Assembly (NCBI GenBank): GCA_030148505.1
Contig: JASBTI010000043.1
Location: 1 to 64,000 of the forward strand
Length of the DNA stretch: 64,000 bases
Reading direction: 5' to 3'
Source: Rhodanobacter sp.
Lineage (GTDB): Bacteria > Pseudomonadota > Gammaproteobacteria > Xanthomonadales > Rhodanobacteraceae
The translations under genes and the position numbers were made by a program. Positions 44,481 through 55,623 of this stretch are shown piece by piece. The notes under the pieces were generated by a model, which was given only the letters and a program-made list of their open reading frames with translations, did no database searches and was not told the origin of the DNA. The number at the start of each line of letters is the position of its first letter. Within the stretch, counting starts at the first letter, position 1.

Positions 44481-46231
44481 GTGGCAAGCCCTCGGATTCC
44501 GATAGTTCGCTGGTGGTGCTGTGGCGCCTGTTTGGCCTGCTGCGCAGTCAACGCGGGTGGATGCTGCTGGGCTTGGCCATGGCCTTGCTGAGCACGTTGT
44601 CCGGGATAGCCCTGATGGCCGTTTCCGGTTATTTCATCACCAGCATGGCCCTGGTCGGCGCCGGTGGCGTGGCCATCAACTACTACACGCCCGCGGCCCT
44701 GATCCGCTTGTTCGCGATTCTGCGTACGGGCGGTCGCTATGCCGAGCGGCTGGTAACCCATGAAGCAACCTTGCGCATGCTGGCGCGCCTGCGCGTATGG
44801 TTGTTTGGGCGGCTGGTGCCGCTGGCGCCCGCCGCGCTGGTAGAGCTGCGCAGCGCCGAACTGTTCTCACGCCTGCGCGCCGATGTGGACGCGCTGGAGC
44901 ATGCCTACCTTGGTGTATTGATTCCCCTGCTGGTGGCATTGGTCGTGATCCTTGTGGTCATGGCGACGACTGTGGTTTATCTGCCGACATTGAGCCTGCC
45001 GCTGTTACTGCTCTTTCTCCTGGGGGGCGCCTTGCTTCCCGTCTGGATGTTGCGTCAGAGCAGGGTGCCTGGCGCCATCGTGGTGACTTGCAACGAGACC
45101 CTGCGGGCACTGGCTGTCGATGGTCTGCGCGGTCGTGCCGAACTGGCGCTTTACGGTGCCGAAGACGCTCATGCCGCCAAGCTGTCGGCGGTGGCAGCGC
45201 GCCTTCGTCAGGCGCAGCGTCAACTGGATCGATTGCAGGCGCTGGGGAGTGGAGGCGTCATGTTGGCAGCCCAGCTAGCGGTGCTGGCAACCTTGCTGTG
45301 GGGAGTCGCGGCAAAGGGTGGGGGACTGCTGGCCGGACCAGGCTTGGTCATGTTGGTTTTGTTCGTGCCGGCGGCATTCGAGGCCATCGCACCTCTGCCT
45401 GAGGCTTGGGCACAATTGGGCACGACTCTGGCGTCGGCACGCCGTATATTCACTCTTGCCGATACTCCTGTACCGGTACCCGAGCCAGGCCCACCCTCGC
45501 CACCGATCGATCGGTACGATCTGCGGATGCGCGGCGTGCGACTGCGCTATGGTGCACAGAGCCCGTGGGTACTTGACGGCATCGACCTCGACCTTGCGCA
45601 GGGACGCCGCATGGCCCTGGTCGGCGTCTCCGGCGCCGGCAAGAGCAGCTTGGTAGGCGTGCTGAGCCGGCTGTATCCCTGCGAGGGTTCCATCACCTTG
45701 GGCGGTACGTCGTTCGACGCTTGGCATGGCGACGATCTTCGGGCGCAGATCGCGGTGGTCGAGCAACGACCATATCTGTTTGATGCCAGTCTGCGGGACA
45801 ACTTGCGGCTGGCTCGCCCCGAGGCGACCGAAGCGCAGATCCAGAAGGCCATCGAGCTGGCCCAGTTGAGCGACTACGTGGCCAGTTTGCCGCAGGGGCT
45901 GCGCACATGGGTGGGGGAGGACGGCATCCGGGTCTCCGGCGGTGAGGCACGACGCATCGCAATCGCTCGCGTCTTGCTGGCTGACCCGCCGATTCTCGTG
46001 CTGGACGAGCCCACCGAGGGTCTGGATGCTGGGACCGTGACCCGGTTATACGCGGCGCTGGACGCGGCGATGAAAGGTCGCAGCGTGTTGCTGATCACTC
46101 ATCGACTTGGCGGTCTGGCCAAGCTGGTCGACGATGTCGCGACCATGCAGCAGGGACATATCATCGAGTGCCTGCCGGTAGCCGACTACCTCAACCGACT
46201 GACGTTGCCGGAGACGTCGCCGACGCGTTGA
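44477..46231 (+). CDS. cydC: Heterodimeric ABC transporter CydDC, subunit CydC
   Basis: A 584-residue partner of CydD. After a six-helix membrane domain (MLLGLAMALLSTLSGIALMAVSGYFIT at the start) the ATPase has GVSGAGKSSLV, a degenerate signature VSGGEARRIAIARV and ILVLDEPTEGLD. It completes the cydAB-X-DC operon. Only 59 bases separate its end from the convergent flavoprotein gene. Confidence 0.93.
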   Translation: MSGKPSDSDSSLVVLWRLFGLLRSQRGWMLLGLAMALLSTLSGIALMAVSGYFITSMALVGAGGVAINYYTPAALIRLFAILRTGGRYAERLVTHEATLRMLARLRVWLFGRLVPLAPAALVELRSAELFSRLRADVDALEHAYLGVLIPLLVALVVILVVMATTVVYLPTLSLPLLLLFLLGGALLPVWMLRQSRVPGAIVVTCNETLRALAVDGLRGRAELALYGAEDAHAAKLSAVAARLRQAQRQLDRLQALGSGGVMLAAQLAVLATLLWGVAAKGGGLLAGPGLVMLVLFVPAAFEAIAPLPEAWAQLGTTLASARRIFTLADTPVPVPEPGPPSPPIDRYDLRMRGVRLRYGAQSPWVLDGIDLDLAQGRRMALVGVSGAGKSSLVGVLSRLYPCEGSITLGGTSFDAWHGDDLRAQIAVVEQRPYLFDASLRDNLRLARPEATEAQIQKAIELAQLSDYVASLPQGLRTWVGEDGIRVSGGEARRIAIARVLLADPPILVLDEPTEGLDAGTVTRLYAALDAAMKGRSVLLITHRLGGLAKLVDDVATMQQGHIIECLPVADYLNRLTLPETSPTR

Positions 46232-46290
46232 GGGATAGGCTGAGAACGAATTCTCCGTCTATCGAGGTCGCCGGCCCCTGCGAGCCTCGC

Positions 46291-47646
46291 TCACGGCAAC
46301 ATGGATTCGATATCCGAGGCGGCGGTAGGGTAGGCGAAGGTGGCGTGCCGGATCGCGTCGGCGGTCAGGCCGCTACGCATGGCGAAGCCGAACAGGTTGA
46401 TCACCTCGGCCGCGTCGGGGCCGATCAGGTGGGCGCCGAGGATGCGACCGGTCTCCTCTTCCACCAGCACCTTGTAGCCATAGCAAGCCTCATTGACACG
46501 GCGTGCCGTGAACCAGCCCGGCACGCTGGCGTGGCTGACCTTGAAACGCAGACCTTGCTCTCGGGCCTGGGCTTCCAGCAATCCGACGCGGGTCAACGTC
46601 GGCAGGGTAAATACGGCGCTGGGAATGCCGGTGTAGTCCACGCTCGCCTTCGCCTTGCCGAGCAGATTGTCGACCACGGCGTGGGCCTCCAGCGCCGCCA
46701 CGGGGGTCAGCGGCAACGGTCCGCCGGCAGCATCGCCAGCGGCATAGACCGCCGGATTGGAGGTGCTGCGGAGGTGCTGATCCAGCGACAGCTTGCCGTG
46801 GTCGTGGACGATACCGGCAGCGTCCAGATCCAGCGCTTCCAGTGCCGGCGCGCGCCCGCCACTGTGCACCACCAGGTCGGCGGTAATGACGAGTCGACCA
46901 TCCGCGCCGTGCGCCTCGACCTCGAAGTTTTCCCCGCGCTGGCGCACTGCCTTGACCTCATGCCCCAGACGCACGTCCACGCCAAGCGCGCGGGTGCGTT
47001 CGACCAGCATGTCGACCAGATCCGGATCGAAACCCGTCAAGGGCTGCTGGCCGCGATTGAGGATCGTGACCTCGGCGCCGGCACGTGCGGCGATATGGGC
47101 AAATTCGAAACCGATATAACCGCCGCCGACCAGCACGATACGCTGTGGCAGGACTGCAAGATCCAGAAAATCGTCGCTCAGCGCCAGGTGCTCGGCGCCT
47201 TCGATCGGCAACGGGACAGGTTCGGCACCGGCAGCGATCACGATATGTCGTGCGGAAAGCGTCTGCTCGCCCACCACGATGCTGTGGGGGCCGCTAAAAC
47301 GTGCACGACCGTGGAAGGTATCGATGCCTTGTTTGCGGTACGCGTGCTCACGCTTTTCAGGCACCGGATCGGTAAATGATCGCTTGTGCCGCTGCAACGC
47401 AGGCCAGTCGATATGAACCTCGCCCTTCACCGTATCGATGGCACCCATGCGTTCGAAACCGTCGATCACCTCACAAGCCGCCACCAGCATCTTCTTCGGA
47501 TCGCAGCCGCGCAACGCACAGGTGCCACCAAACGGGCGATGGTCGATGATCGCCACCGACCAGCCAGCCTTGCGGCAGCCCATTGCAACGACGCTGGCCG
47601 CGGTACCGGTGCCGATCACGATCAGATCATGGGTTGTTTCGCTCAT
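46291..47646 (-). CDS. FAD-dependent pyridine nucleotide-disulfide oxidoreductase (mer-operon distal)
   Basis: A 451-residue flavoprotein with GTGTAASVVAMGCRKAGWSV (FAD loop) and the redox-active disulfide GGTCALRGCDPKK, the NAD(P)H loop LVGGGYIGFEFA, the FAD motif VYAAGDAAG and a C-terminal dimerisation domain ending AYPTAASDIESML. It resembles glutathione reductase/dihydrolipoamide dehydrogenase and MerA without the HMA domain or the C-terminal vicinal cysteines. It lies 20 bases downstream of merA on the same strand. AGGAG precedes two adjacent ATG codons; the second gives the better spacing, so I chose 47646. Confidence 0.88.
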   Translation of the reverse strand: MSETTHDLIVIGTGTAASVVAMGCRKAGWSVAIIDHRPFGGTCALRGCDPKKMLVAACEVIDGFERMGAIDTVKGEVHIDWPALQRHKRSFTDPVPEKREHAYRKQGIDTFHGRARFSGPHSIVVGEQTLSARHIVIAAGAEPVPLPIEGAEHLALSDDFLDLAVLPQRIVLVGGGYIGFEFAHIAARAGAEVTILNRGQQPLTGFDPDLVDMLVERTRALGVDVRLGHEVKAVRQRGENFEVEAHGADGRLVITADLVVHSGGRAPALEALDLDAAGIVHDHGKLSLDQHLRSTSNPAVYAAGDAAGGPLPLTPVAALEAHAVVDNLLGKAKASVDYTGIPSAVFTLPTLTRVGLLEAQAREQGLRFKVSHASVPGWFTARRVNEACYGYKVLVEEETGRILGAHLIGPDAAEVINLFGFAMRSGLTADAIRHATFAYPTAASDIESMLP

Positions 47647-47665
47647 CATGCTCTCCTGGGTAAGT

Positions 47666-49375
<1,710 letters not shown>

Positions 49376-49798
49376 TCAGCCGCGGCTGACAGGCTGGCGG
49401 TCGGTGCGGCACACTCTATGGCGCGCCGGCGACAACAAGTCCCAGATCGACACCGCCACCATCAGTACCAGACCGCTGTACAGCAGCCATCCCGTACGAT
49501 GGCCGGTGGCGCGCATTACAAACACCGCGACCAGCACCAGCAACGGTCCGAGCACGCCCAGCGTGGTGCGGTGCCATTGCCGATGGCTGAACCAGCCCAG
49601 GGCGTTGGCGAGCAGGGCAATCCCGGCAAAAGCCGGCAGCAGAAAGCGGATGAACAGCCCTTCATACGGGCTCAGAAAGCCCAGTCCGATCGCTGCGCCG
49701 AGGCTGGCGATGGCCGGAAAGCAGCTGGCGCAAGCCGCGGCGGAAACCACGCTGCCGAGCAAGCCGGTCTTGTCTGCCAGTCGTGTAATCATCGACAT
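49376..49798 (-). CDS. merC: Mercury transport protein MerC
   Basis: A 140-residue inner-membrane protein with four helices; the N-terminus (ITRLADKTGLLGSVVSAAAC) has the cysteine pair CASCFPA that binds Hg(II), followed by SLGAAIGLGFLSPYEGLFIRFLLP, a strong MerC signature, and LLYSGLVLMVAVSIWDLLSPA. It moves Hg(II) into the cell for MerA. The start at 49798 is preceded by GGAG. It lies between merP and merA. Confidence 0.95.
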   Translation of the reverse strand: MSMITRLADKTGLLGSVVSAAACASCFPAIASLGAAIGLGFLSPYEGLFIRFLLPAFAGIALLANALGWFSHRQWHRTTLGVLGPLLVLVAVFVMRATGHRTGWLLYSGLVLMVAVSIWDLLSPARHRVCRTDRQPVSRG

Positions 49799-49817
49799 GA
49801 ATTTTCTCCGGAGCTGC

Positions 49818-50096
49818 TCAGCGGACCACGGTGGATGGGTAGCCTGCATCCTTGGTGGCCTTGGTCAAGGTGGCGACATTGGTCTTTGCGTCGTCATAGG
49901 TGACGATGGCTTCGCGCTTGTCGAGATTGACCCGGGTGCCCTCGACACCACGGACGCGTGATAGTGCCGCCTTTACGGTGATCGGGCACGCGGCGCAGGT
50001 CATGCCTGGCACCGACAAGGTAGCGGTCTTCGTCGCGGCCCATGCGGGCGCGGCGAACAGGGCGGAAAGCAGGATGGTGGCGGTCAACTTTTTCAT
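49818..50096 (-). CDS. merP: Periplasmic mercury-binding protein MerP
   Basis: A 92-residue exported protein with a signal peptide (MKKLTATILLSALFAAPAWA) and an HMA fold with the GMTCAACPITVK mercury-binding motif. It scavenges Hg(II) in the periplasm and passes it to MerT or MerC. It is 11 bases downstream of merT. Confidence 0.97.
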   Translation of the reverse strand: MKKLTATILLSALFAAPAWAATKTATLSVPGMTCAACPITVKAALSRVRGVEGTRVNLDKREAIVTYDDAKTNVATLTKATKDAGYPSTVVR

Positions 50097-50107
50097 GGGT
50101 GTCTCCT

Positions 50108-50458
50108 TCAGTAGAACAACGGCAAGACGTAGGGATATACCAGCGCCAGCAGGACCAGGCCGGCTACGAGCCAGAAAATGAGCTTGTAGGTCGACCTGAC
50201 TTGCGGTATCGCGCAGACATCGCCCGGACGACACGCGGCCGCAGGGCGAAAGATGCGTCGATAGGCGAAAAACAACATGGTCAAGGCCACGGCAATGAAA
50301 ATCGGCCGATACGGCTCCAGCACGGTCAGATTGCCTATCCAGGCGCCTGAAAACCCCAACGTGACCAGCAATAGCGGACCGAGGCAGCAGGTGGAAGCCA
50401 GGATTGCCGCGAGTCCACCCACGGCGAGTGCCCCTTTGCCATCCTTCGATGCAGACAT
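50108..50458 (-). CDS. merT: Mercuric ion transport protein MerT
   Basis: A 116-residue inner-membrane protein with three helices. The first helix has the cysteine pair TCCLGPLLLVTLGFSGAWIG and a cytoplasmic loop has ACRPGDVCAIP, the second cysteine pair. It transports Hg(II) inward. It is the first gene of the minus-strand mer operon; the start MSASKDG is chosen over longer frames crossing the promoter. Confidence 0.97.
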   Translation of the reverse strand: MSASKDGKGALAVGGLAAILASTCCLGPLLLVTLGFSGAWIGNLTVLEPYRPIFIAVALTMLFFAYRRIFRPAAACRPGDVCAIPQVRSTYKLIFWLVAGLVLLALVYPYVLPLFY

Positions 50459-50492
50459 GATGTGCACCTTTTTACGCAGTGGTGATTGGGTT

Positions 50493-50523
50493 ACCTTATT
50501 CCCGTAGTCAAGTACGGAGTCAA
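50493..50523 (-). promoter_or_regulatory. mer operator/promoter
   Basis: Read on the minus strand: -35 TTGACT (50518-50523), a 19-bp spacer, and -10 TAAGGT (50493-50498). The overlong spacer contains the MerR dyad CCGTAC-TTGA-CTACGG (50502-50517). MerR bound here untwists the spacer when Hg(II) is present. It drives merTPCA and lies just upstream of merR. Confidence 0.95.
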
Positions 50524-50527
50524 GGGT

Positions 50528-50950
50528 ATGGGCCACCAACCAGCAAACCTTTCCATTGGCGCCTTTGCCAAATCCGCGGGGGTCAATGTCGAAACGATCC
50601 GCTTCTATCAGCGCAAAGGCCTGCTGCTGGAGCCGGCGCGACCATTAGGCGGTATCCGTCGTTACGGCCGTGCGGATGTGAGCCGGGTGAAGTTCGTCAA
50701 GTCGGCCCAACGATTGGGCTTCAGCCTTGATGAAATAGCCCAACTGCTCAGACTGGAAGATGGCACCCACTGTGCCGAAGCGGCGCAGCTGGCTGCGCTT
50801 CGTCTGGCCGATGTCCGTACCCGGCTTGCGGACCTGTTGCGCATGGAGACTGCGCTGTCGGGACTCATCGAACAGTGCGAGTCGGCGCACGGCGACGTGT
50901 CGTGCCCGCTGATAGCCTCATTGCATCAACTCGACCGGGATTGCGCATGA
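50528..50950 (+). CDS. merR: Mercury-responsive transcriptional regulator MerR
   Basis: A 140-residue MerR protein: HTH ([25 protein letters not shown]), then the three metal-binding cysteines in HCAEAAQLA and [14 protein letters not shown], matching MerR of Tn501. It activates the divergent merT promoter with Hg(II) and represses it otherwise. I chose the start MGHQPANL at 50528; a longer frame upstream runs over the operator. Confidence 0.96.
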   Translation: MGHQPANLSIGAFAKSAGVNVETIRFYQRKGLLLEPARPLGGIRRYGRADVSRVKFVKSAQRLGFSLDEIAQLLRLEDGTHCAEAAQLAALRLADVRTRLADLLRMETALSGLIEQCESAHGDVSCPLIASLHQLDRDCA

Positions 50951-51082
50951 CGTGCAGACCCGCAACCAGGGCTTGAGCTTCAACATGTACCGCTGTGAAG
51001 CGGGTGACGCGCTGTTTACCTGCACGTGACGCCGTCTGCATGGGGGCAGGGCGATGCTAACGTTTTTCAAGTGGAGAACGTC

Positions 51083-51634
51083 ATGTCCCCAACCCCCCTG
51101 ACAGGCCGTCGCATTGCCATTCTCGCCACCGACGGATTCGAGCAAGTCGAACTGACCGAGCCAAAACGCATCCTGGAGCAGGCCGGAGCGCTGACCGAGG
51201 TGATCGCCCCCGGTAACGGCGGAAAGATCAAGGGCTGGGACCACGACGAGTGGGGCGACAGCGTGACCGTGGATGTCGCGCTGAAAGATGCCAAGGCCGA
51301 CGGTTACGACGCGCTGGTTCTTCCCGGTGGGGTGATGAGCCCGGACAAGCTGCGGTTGGAACCGGCAGCGATCGCGCTGGTCAAGGCATTTGTCGATGCG
51401 GGAAAGCTGGTGGCGGCGATTTGCCACGGTCCATGGACGCTGATCGACGCCGGCGTGGTCGGCAACCGTCAGATGACGTCCTGGCCGTCGTTGCGGACAG
51501 ATCTGGAAAATGCCGGTGCGCACTGGCAGGACAGCGAAGTGGTGCGCGATGGTCAGTTGATCACCAGCCGCAAGCCCGCCGACCTCGCAGCTTTCACCGA
51601 TGTCATCATCGGCGCGTTGGAAGCCACCGCTTAG
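51083..51634 (+). CDS. DJ-1/PfpI-family protein
   Basis: A 183-residue protein of the PfpI group: IAILATDGFEQVELTEP at the start, DALVLPGGVMSPDKLR, and the nucleophile elbow AAICHGPWTLIDAG (Cys followed by His). Members act as glyoxalases/deglycases or chaperones; the label 'protease' is traditional. The start has GGAG about 8 bases upstream. It is convergent with ligD, 18 bases apart. Confidence 0.93.
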   Translation: MSPTPLTGRRIAILATDGFEQVELTEPKRILEQAGALTEVIAPGNGGKIKGWDHDEWGDSVTVDVALKDAKADGYDALVLPGGVMSPDKLRLEPAAIALVKAFVDAGKLVAAICHGPWTLIDAGVVGNRQMTSWPSLRTDLENAGAHWQDSEVVRDGQLITSRKPADLAAFTDVIIGALEATA

Positions 51635-51652
51635 AGCCGGCGAATCCCGCGT

Positions 51653-54208
51653 TCATTCGAGTTGCCTCATGATCCCCTCGAGATCCTGGCGCACCGTCTC
51701 GAGGCCGGCCCATGGGTCCGCACGCAATCGTGCGAGCCGCCGGGGCGCCGATCGAAGAGTGAAGGCGTGGCCATTCTTCAACCTGCCCAGTTCGCTCCAG
51801 CGCAGCGGCATGGCCACCGGCGCACCGGCGCGTGCGCGAAGCGAGTACGATGCCACACTGGTGGCGCCACGGCTGTTGCGCAGGTAATCCACATAGATCT
51901 TGCCGCGGCGCGACGCTTTGCTGGCGCTGGCAACGAACTCCAACGGGTACGCTTGCACCAGCGCACGGGCGAATGCCCGAGCAAAATCCTTCACTGTCGC
52001 CCACGAACAGCCGGGATTCAGCGGGATCACCACGTGCAAGCCTTTGCCGCCCGTGGTACGTACAAAGGAAATCAGTCCCAGCTGCGTCAGTTCCTTCCGC
52101 AGCAGTCGCGCGGCCGCCACGACGCGACCCCAGGCGACGTCATCGCCCGGATCCAGGTCGAACACTACGCGGTCGGCGCGATCCGGCTGCTCTATGGTCG
52201 ATCCCCAAGGATGGAATTCCAACACGCCGAACTGCACCAGTTCGAGTACCGGGCTTGCATCGCGGGGATAGATATAGGTCGCTTTGGTGCCTGCCTCTTC
52301 CTCCAGCTTCACGCTGCCCACATGTTTCAGGCCGGGGATAAGGTGCTTCTGGAAGAAACAGGTTTTCGCCGTCCCTTCCGGACAGCGGAGCACCGAGGTG
52401 GGGCGATTCATCACCCCAGGCAAAAACCAATCCATCACCCTGCCGTAATAGTCGGCCACATCCTGCTTGGTGATGCCGTCGTCCGGATATACCTCCCGAT
52501 CGGGGTGACTGATTGTGATATCGGTCTCCATGACGGAACCCCCGCGCCGGTTGCGTCGTGCCGTCGTTTTCGCCGGCTGAGCGGCACGGGGGCTATCGGA
52601 ATCAGCCAGCTCTGCAGCAGTCTTGTCGATTCGCATGGTCTTCAGGCTCGCTTGGCGCAGTAGGTTGTTCTTGCCGCTGCCGCGGTAATAGACCTCGGCA
52701 ACGGCGGTGGGCTCGACCCAGCGCGCGTCACGCAGCAAAGGATCGATTCCGGTGAGTGGCACGGCAGGTCGGTCGCTACTCTTGCCGGCCAAGGTCTGCT
52801 TCAGCTGGCTTAACTCGGCATCTGAAAAGCCGGTGCCGACGCGGCCGGCATAGGTCCAACCATTTTTTACCGAGGGGTCGGGTCGGGCCAGCAGCAGCGA
52901 ACCAAGACCTTGGCGATGACCCTTGGGTGGCGTGTAACCGACCACCGCGAACTCATCGCTTTCCAACCTCTTTATCTTTAACCAGTCATCGCCACGTCCC
53001 GGCCTGTAGGGCGAATCGACGCGCTTGGAAACGATGCCTTCCAATTGCTGTTCGGTGGCCAGTCGGAAAACATCGGCCCCATTGCCGATCGCGTGGGTAC
53101 TGAAGGCCAGATGGCTTGGCGCGTGCGTCAACAGCTCTTGCAGCAAGTGTTTGCGCTGCACCAAGGGCACTTGCGAGAGGTCGCTGCCTTCGAAGTAGGG
53201 CAGATCGAACAGTACATAGACCAAGGGCAGCTGGGCCTCACCCGCCAACGTCTGCTGCAGTCCGTTGAAGTCGCTGTGTCCGTATGCGTCCAGTGCAACC
53301 AGCTCGCCATCGAGTCGGGCAGAGCGCAGGCCCAGCGCCGTCAGCGATTGCACGATATCGGGCAAGCGGTCGTTCCATGCCAATGCATTGCGTGACCACA
53401 GCTTCACTTCGCCGTCCGCGATCGCCGCAAGGAGGCGGTAGCCATCCCACTTCACTTCGTGCAGCCATTGCTCGCCATCGGGTGCGAACTTGCGAAGGCG
53501 CGCCAGCTCAGGTTTGAAGAAGGCTTTGCTGGGCGGTGCGGCACGCGCCCCAGCCAGCGCACGCGCCGCCTTGGCCAGTCGCGGTCGCGGAGCTTTCTTC
53601 GCCTTCGGAATAGTTCTTTTACGCGCCGTGGATTTTCTCGCAGCGGCCTCGGCTGCTGGCGTTTTTGCTGCGCTTCGGGTGCTGCGGATCATCTTAGCGT
53701 CGAGTAAATCGTCGGCCTCGACGTCACCCGCGAATGCATCCTTCGCCTTGATCAGAAACCAGGCCTGCTGGCGTTCCTTGCGGTGGCTGCGCACAAGGTG
53801 CCAGCCACCTTGAAGCCGCTTGCCGAACAGCTCAAAGCGCAGATGCCCCTTCTGCAGCTGGGCTTCCGCGTCGCCTTCGGTTGTCCATATGCCGATGTCG
53901 AACCGATCGACATGCCCCTTGCCGTAGCCGTGTTCGATATCGCCCTCGAAGGCGGCGTAGGAAACCGGATGATCTTCTACCTGGACCGCCAGGCGCTTCA
54001 CCTTGGGATCGTAACTTGGGCCCTTCGGAATCGCCCAGCTTTTCAGCAGTTGGCCAACCTGCAGCCGGAAATCGAAATGCCGGCGGCTTGCGTGATGCAG
54101 TTGCACCACAAAGATCGGACGGCGGCCGAGGCTGTGTTGATCATTGTCGACAGGTTCACGCGTTACGGCAAAATCACGTTTGCGTTGGTATTCCCGCAGG
54201 CCGCTCAT
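51653..54208 (-). CDS. ligD: Multifunctional DNA ligase D (NHEJ)
   Basis: An 851-residue protein with the order phosphoesterase-ligase-polymerase. The PE domain (1 to about 160) has HHASRRHFDFRLQ; a Lys/Ala-rich linker follows; the ATP-dependent ligase has the nucleotidyl-lysine motif EVKWDGYRL, LDGELVALD and EGIVSKRVDSPYRPGR; the primase/polymerase domain (from about 560) has FDLDPGDDVAWG and TTGGKGLHVVIPL. With Ku it seals double-strand breaks. It is divergent from ku across a 408-base region. Alternative upstream frames add residues that do not fit. Confidence 0.97.
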   Translation of the reverse strand: MSGLREYQRKRDFAVTREPVDNDQHSLGRRPIFVVQLHHASRRHFDFRLQVGQLLKSWAIPKGPSYDPKVKRLAVQVEDHPVSYAAFEGDIEHGYGKGHVDRFDIGIWTTEGDAEAQLQKGHLRFELFGKRLQGGWHLVRSHRKERQQAWFLIKAKDAFAGDVEADDLLDAKMIRSTRSAAKTPAAEAAARKSTARKRTIPKAKKAPRPRLAKAARALAGARAAPPSKAFFKPELARLRKFAPDGEQWLHEVKWDGYRLLAAIADGEVKLWSRNALAWNDRLPDIVQSLTALGLRSARLDGELVALDAYGHSDFNGLQQTLAGEAQLPLVYVLFDLPYFEGSDLSQVPLVQRKHLLQELLTHAPSHLAFSTHAIGNGADVFRLATEQQLEGIVSKRVDSPYRPGRGDDWLKIKRLESDEFAVVGYTPPKGHRQGLGSLLLARPDPSVKNGWTYAGRVGTGFSDAELSQLKQTLAGKSSDRPAVPLTGIDPLLRDARWVEPTAVAEVYYRGSGKNNLLRQASLKTMRIDKTAAELADSDSPRAAQPAKTTARRNRRGGSVMETDITISHPDREVYPDDGITKQDVADYYGRVMDWFLPGVMNRPTSVLRCPEGTAKTCFFQKHLIPGLKHVGSVKLEEEAGTKATYIYPRDASPVLELVQFGVLEFHPWGSTIEQPDRADRVVFDLDPGDDVAWGRVVAAARLLRKELTQLGLISFVRTTGGKGLHVVIPLNPGCSWATVKDFARAFARALVQAYPLEFVASASKASRRGKIYVDYLRNSRGATSVASYSLRARAGAPVAMPLRWSELGRLKNGHAFTLRSAPRRLARLRADPWAGLETVRQDLEGIMRQLE

Positions 54209-54616
54209 GATCAGTCCGTCACTCCATCTATCCCGACTTTGAGATGGCCTTCTATGAGGCCGCCATGTAGCCGCGTGAGGGCTCGCTGGTACGCGCTGCA
54301 CGTTGACCGGCGAGCCGAGCAGGGCGGCGGTATTCCCTCGGCGCAAACAGCTTATAAGTCAAAACGCTAGCGGATGTACCGTGCGTCCCGAGTGAAGCGT
54401 TTATCGCCCTCGGGTAGTTGACAGCTCGTCGACATCCCGACGGTAATAGTTGAGCACTCGTGTGAGGGAGCTGTGCCACGCGCCTGAGGAGAAGCCCCAG
54501 CGTGGCGCCAGCAAAGACAAGTAAGGAGCGGGGGCTGCTTTGCAGCGGCAAGAAGGCGGTGAAGACCCGCGCAAATATGCCATCTCATCGAACACGCTTC
54601 GCCGGAGACCGCAGCC
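54209..54616. other. Divergent ligD-ku intergenic region
   Basis: 408 bases with no gene. A perfect -35 TTGACA (54418-54423) has GGTAAT 18 bases on (54442-54447), a possible promoter for ku. No other motif is convincing; no sporulation- or LexA-type box was seen. Confidence 0.4.
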
Positions 54617-55570
54617 ATGGCACGCCCCATCTGGACAGGAACGCTTTCATTCGGCCTGCTCAACGTGCCGGTTTCCCTTATGGCCGCCGAACGTACTGTC
54701 GATTTGCATTTCCGTATGCTTGACAGCCGCAGCAATACCCCGGTGCGCTATGAGCGTGTCAATGCCGAAACCGGCGAGGAAGTCCCGTGGAAGGAGGTCG
54801 TCAAGGCTTTCGAATACAAGAAGGACAGTTACATCGTATTGGAGCCTGAAGATATCCAGTCAGCCGCCTCGGAACGTCGCGAGGTAGTGGAGGTGCAGAC
54901 CTTCGTCGATGCGGACGCGATCGGGCCCGAATATTTCGAGAAGCCTTACGTGCTCGTGCCCGGCAAGAAAGCGGAGAAGGGCTACGTACTTTTTCGCGAA
55001 ACGCTCATGCGAACCGGCAAGATAGGGATTGCGCGGGTGGTCATTCGCACCCGTGAATATCTATCAGCGGTGATTCCCAAGGGCAATGCGCTGATGCTCG
55101 TGTTGCTGCGCTACCCCCAGGAACTGGTCGATATAGGCGACTACAGGATTCCCGAAGGTGCCACTTCCAAATATCGTATCTCGGCGAAAGAAATGCAGAT
55201 GGCCGAACAGCTGATCGATTCGATGAGCGGCGACTGGAGGCCAGCCGACTACCGCGACGAATTTCGCGACCGTCTGCGTAAAATCATTCAGAAACGTCTG
55301 AAGTCCAAAGGTGAGGTCGCTACGCCACCTCCCGAAGATACGGAGGCGCCGGAAAACGCCACTACCAATGTGGTGGATTTCATGGCACTTCTGCAGAAGA
55401 GTTTGGCTAACAAAAAGCGGACACCGGCGAAGAAGGCCCCGCGAAAAGCCACACGCCAGACAGCTAGCCGAAAGTCTGCTACCACCCCAGCGAAGAAAAA
55501 GGTCAAGGCACCAAAAAAGCCCCCCAAACGGACGCCGCCGACCCGCCGCCGCTCAACCACCGGGGGCTGA
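54617..55570 (+). CDS. ku: Non-homologous end joining protein Ku
   Basis: A 317-residue Ku homodimer subunit that encircles DNA ends and recruits LigD. MARPIWTGTLSFGLLNVPVSL is the characteristic start; YEKPYYL-like FEKPYVLVPGKKAEKGY and ARVVIRTREYLSAVIPKGNAL follow. The last about 55 residues form a basic Lys/Pro/Arg tail (KKAPRKATRQ, KKKVKAPKKPPKR), which in other bacteria aids threading along DNA and LigD recruitment. It is divergent from ligD and followed by alkB on the opposite strand. Confidence 0.97.
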   Translation: MARPIWTGTLSFGLLNVPVSLMAAERTVDLHFRMLDSRSNTPVRYERVNAETGEEVPWKEVVKAFEYKKDSYIVLEPEDIQSAASERREVVEVQTFVDADAIGPEYFEKPYVLVPGKKAEKGYVLFRETLMRTGKIGIARVVIRTREYLSAVIPKGNALMLVLLRYPQELVDIGDYRIPEGATSKYRISAKEMQMAEQLIDSMSGDWRPADYRDEFRDRLRKIIQKRLKSKGEVATPPPEDTEAPENATTNVVDFMALLQKSLANKKRTPAKKAPRKATRQTASRKSATTPAKKKVKAPKKPPKRTPPTRRRSTTGG

Positions 55571-55623
55571 GATCTGGCCCGGTCAAGGTCGAGCTCAATG
55601 GGCTCGGCTACCGCATCTTTCGA

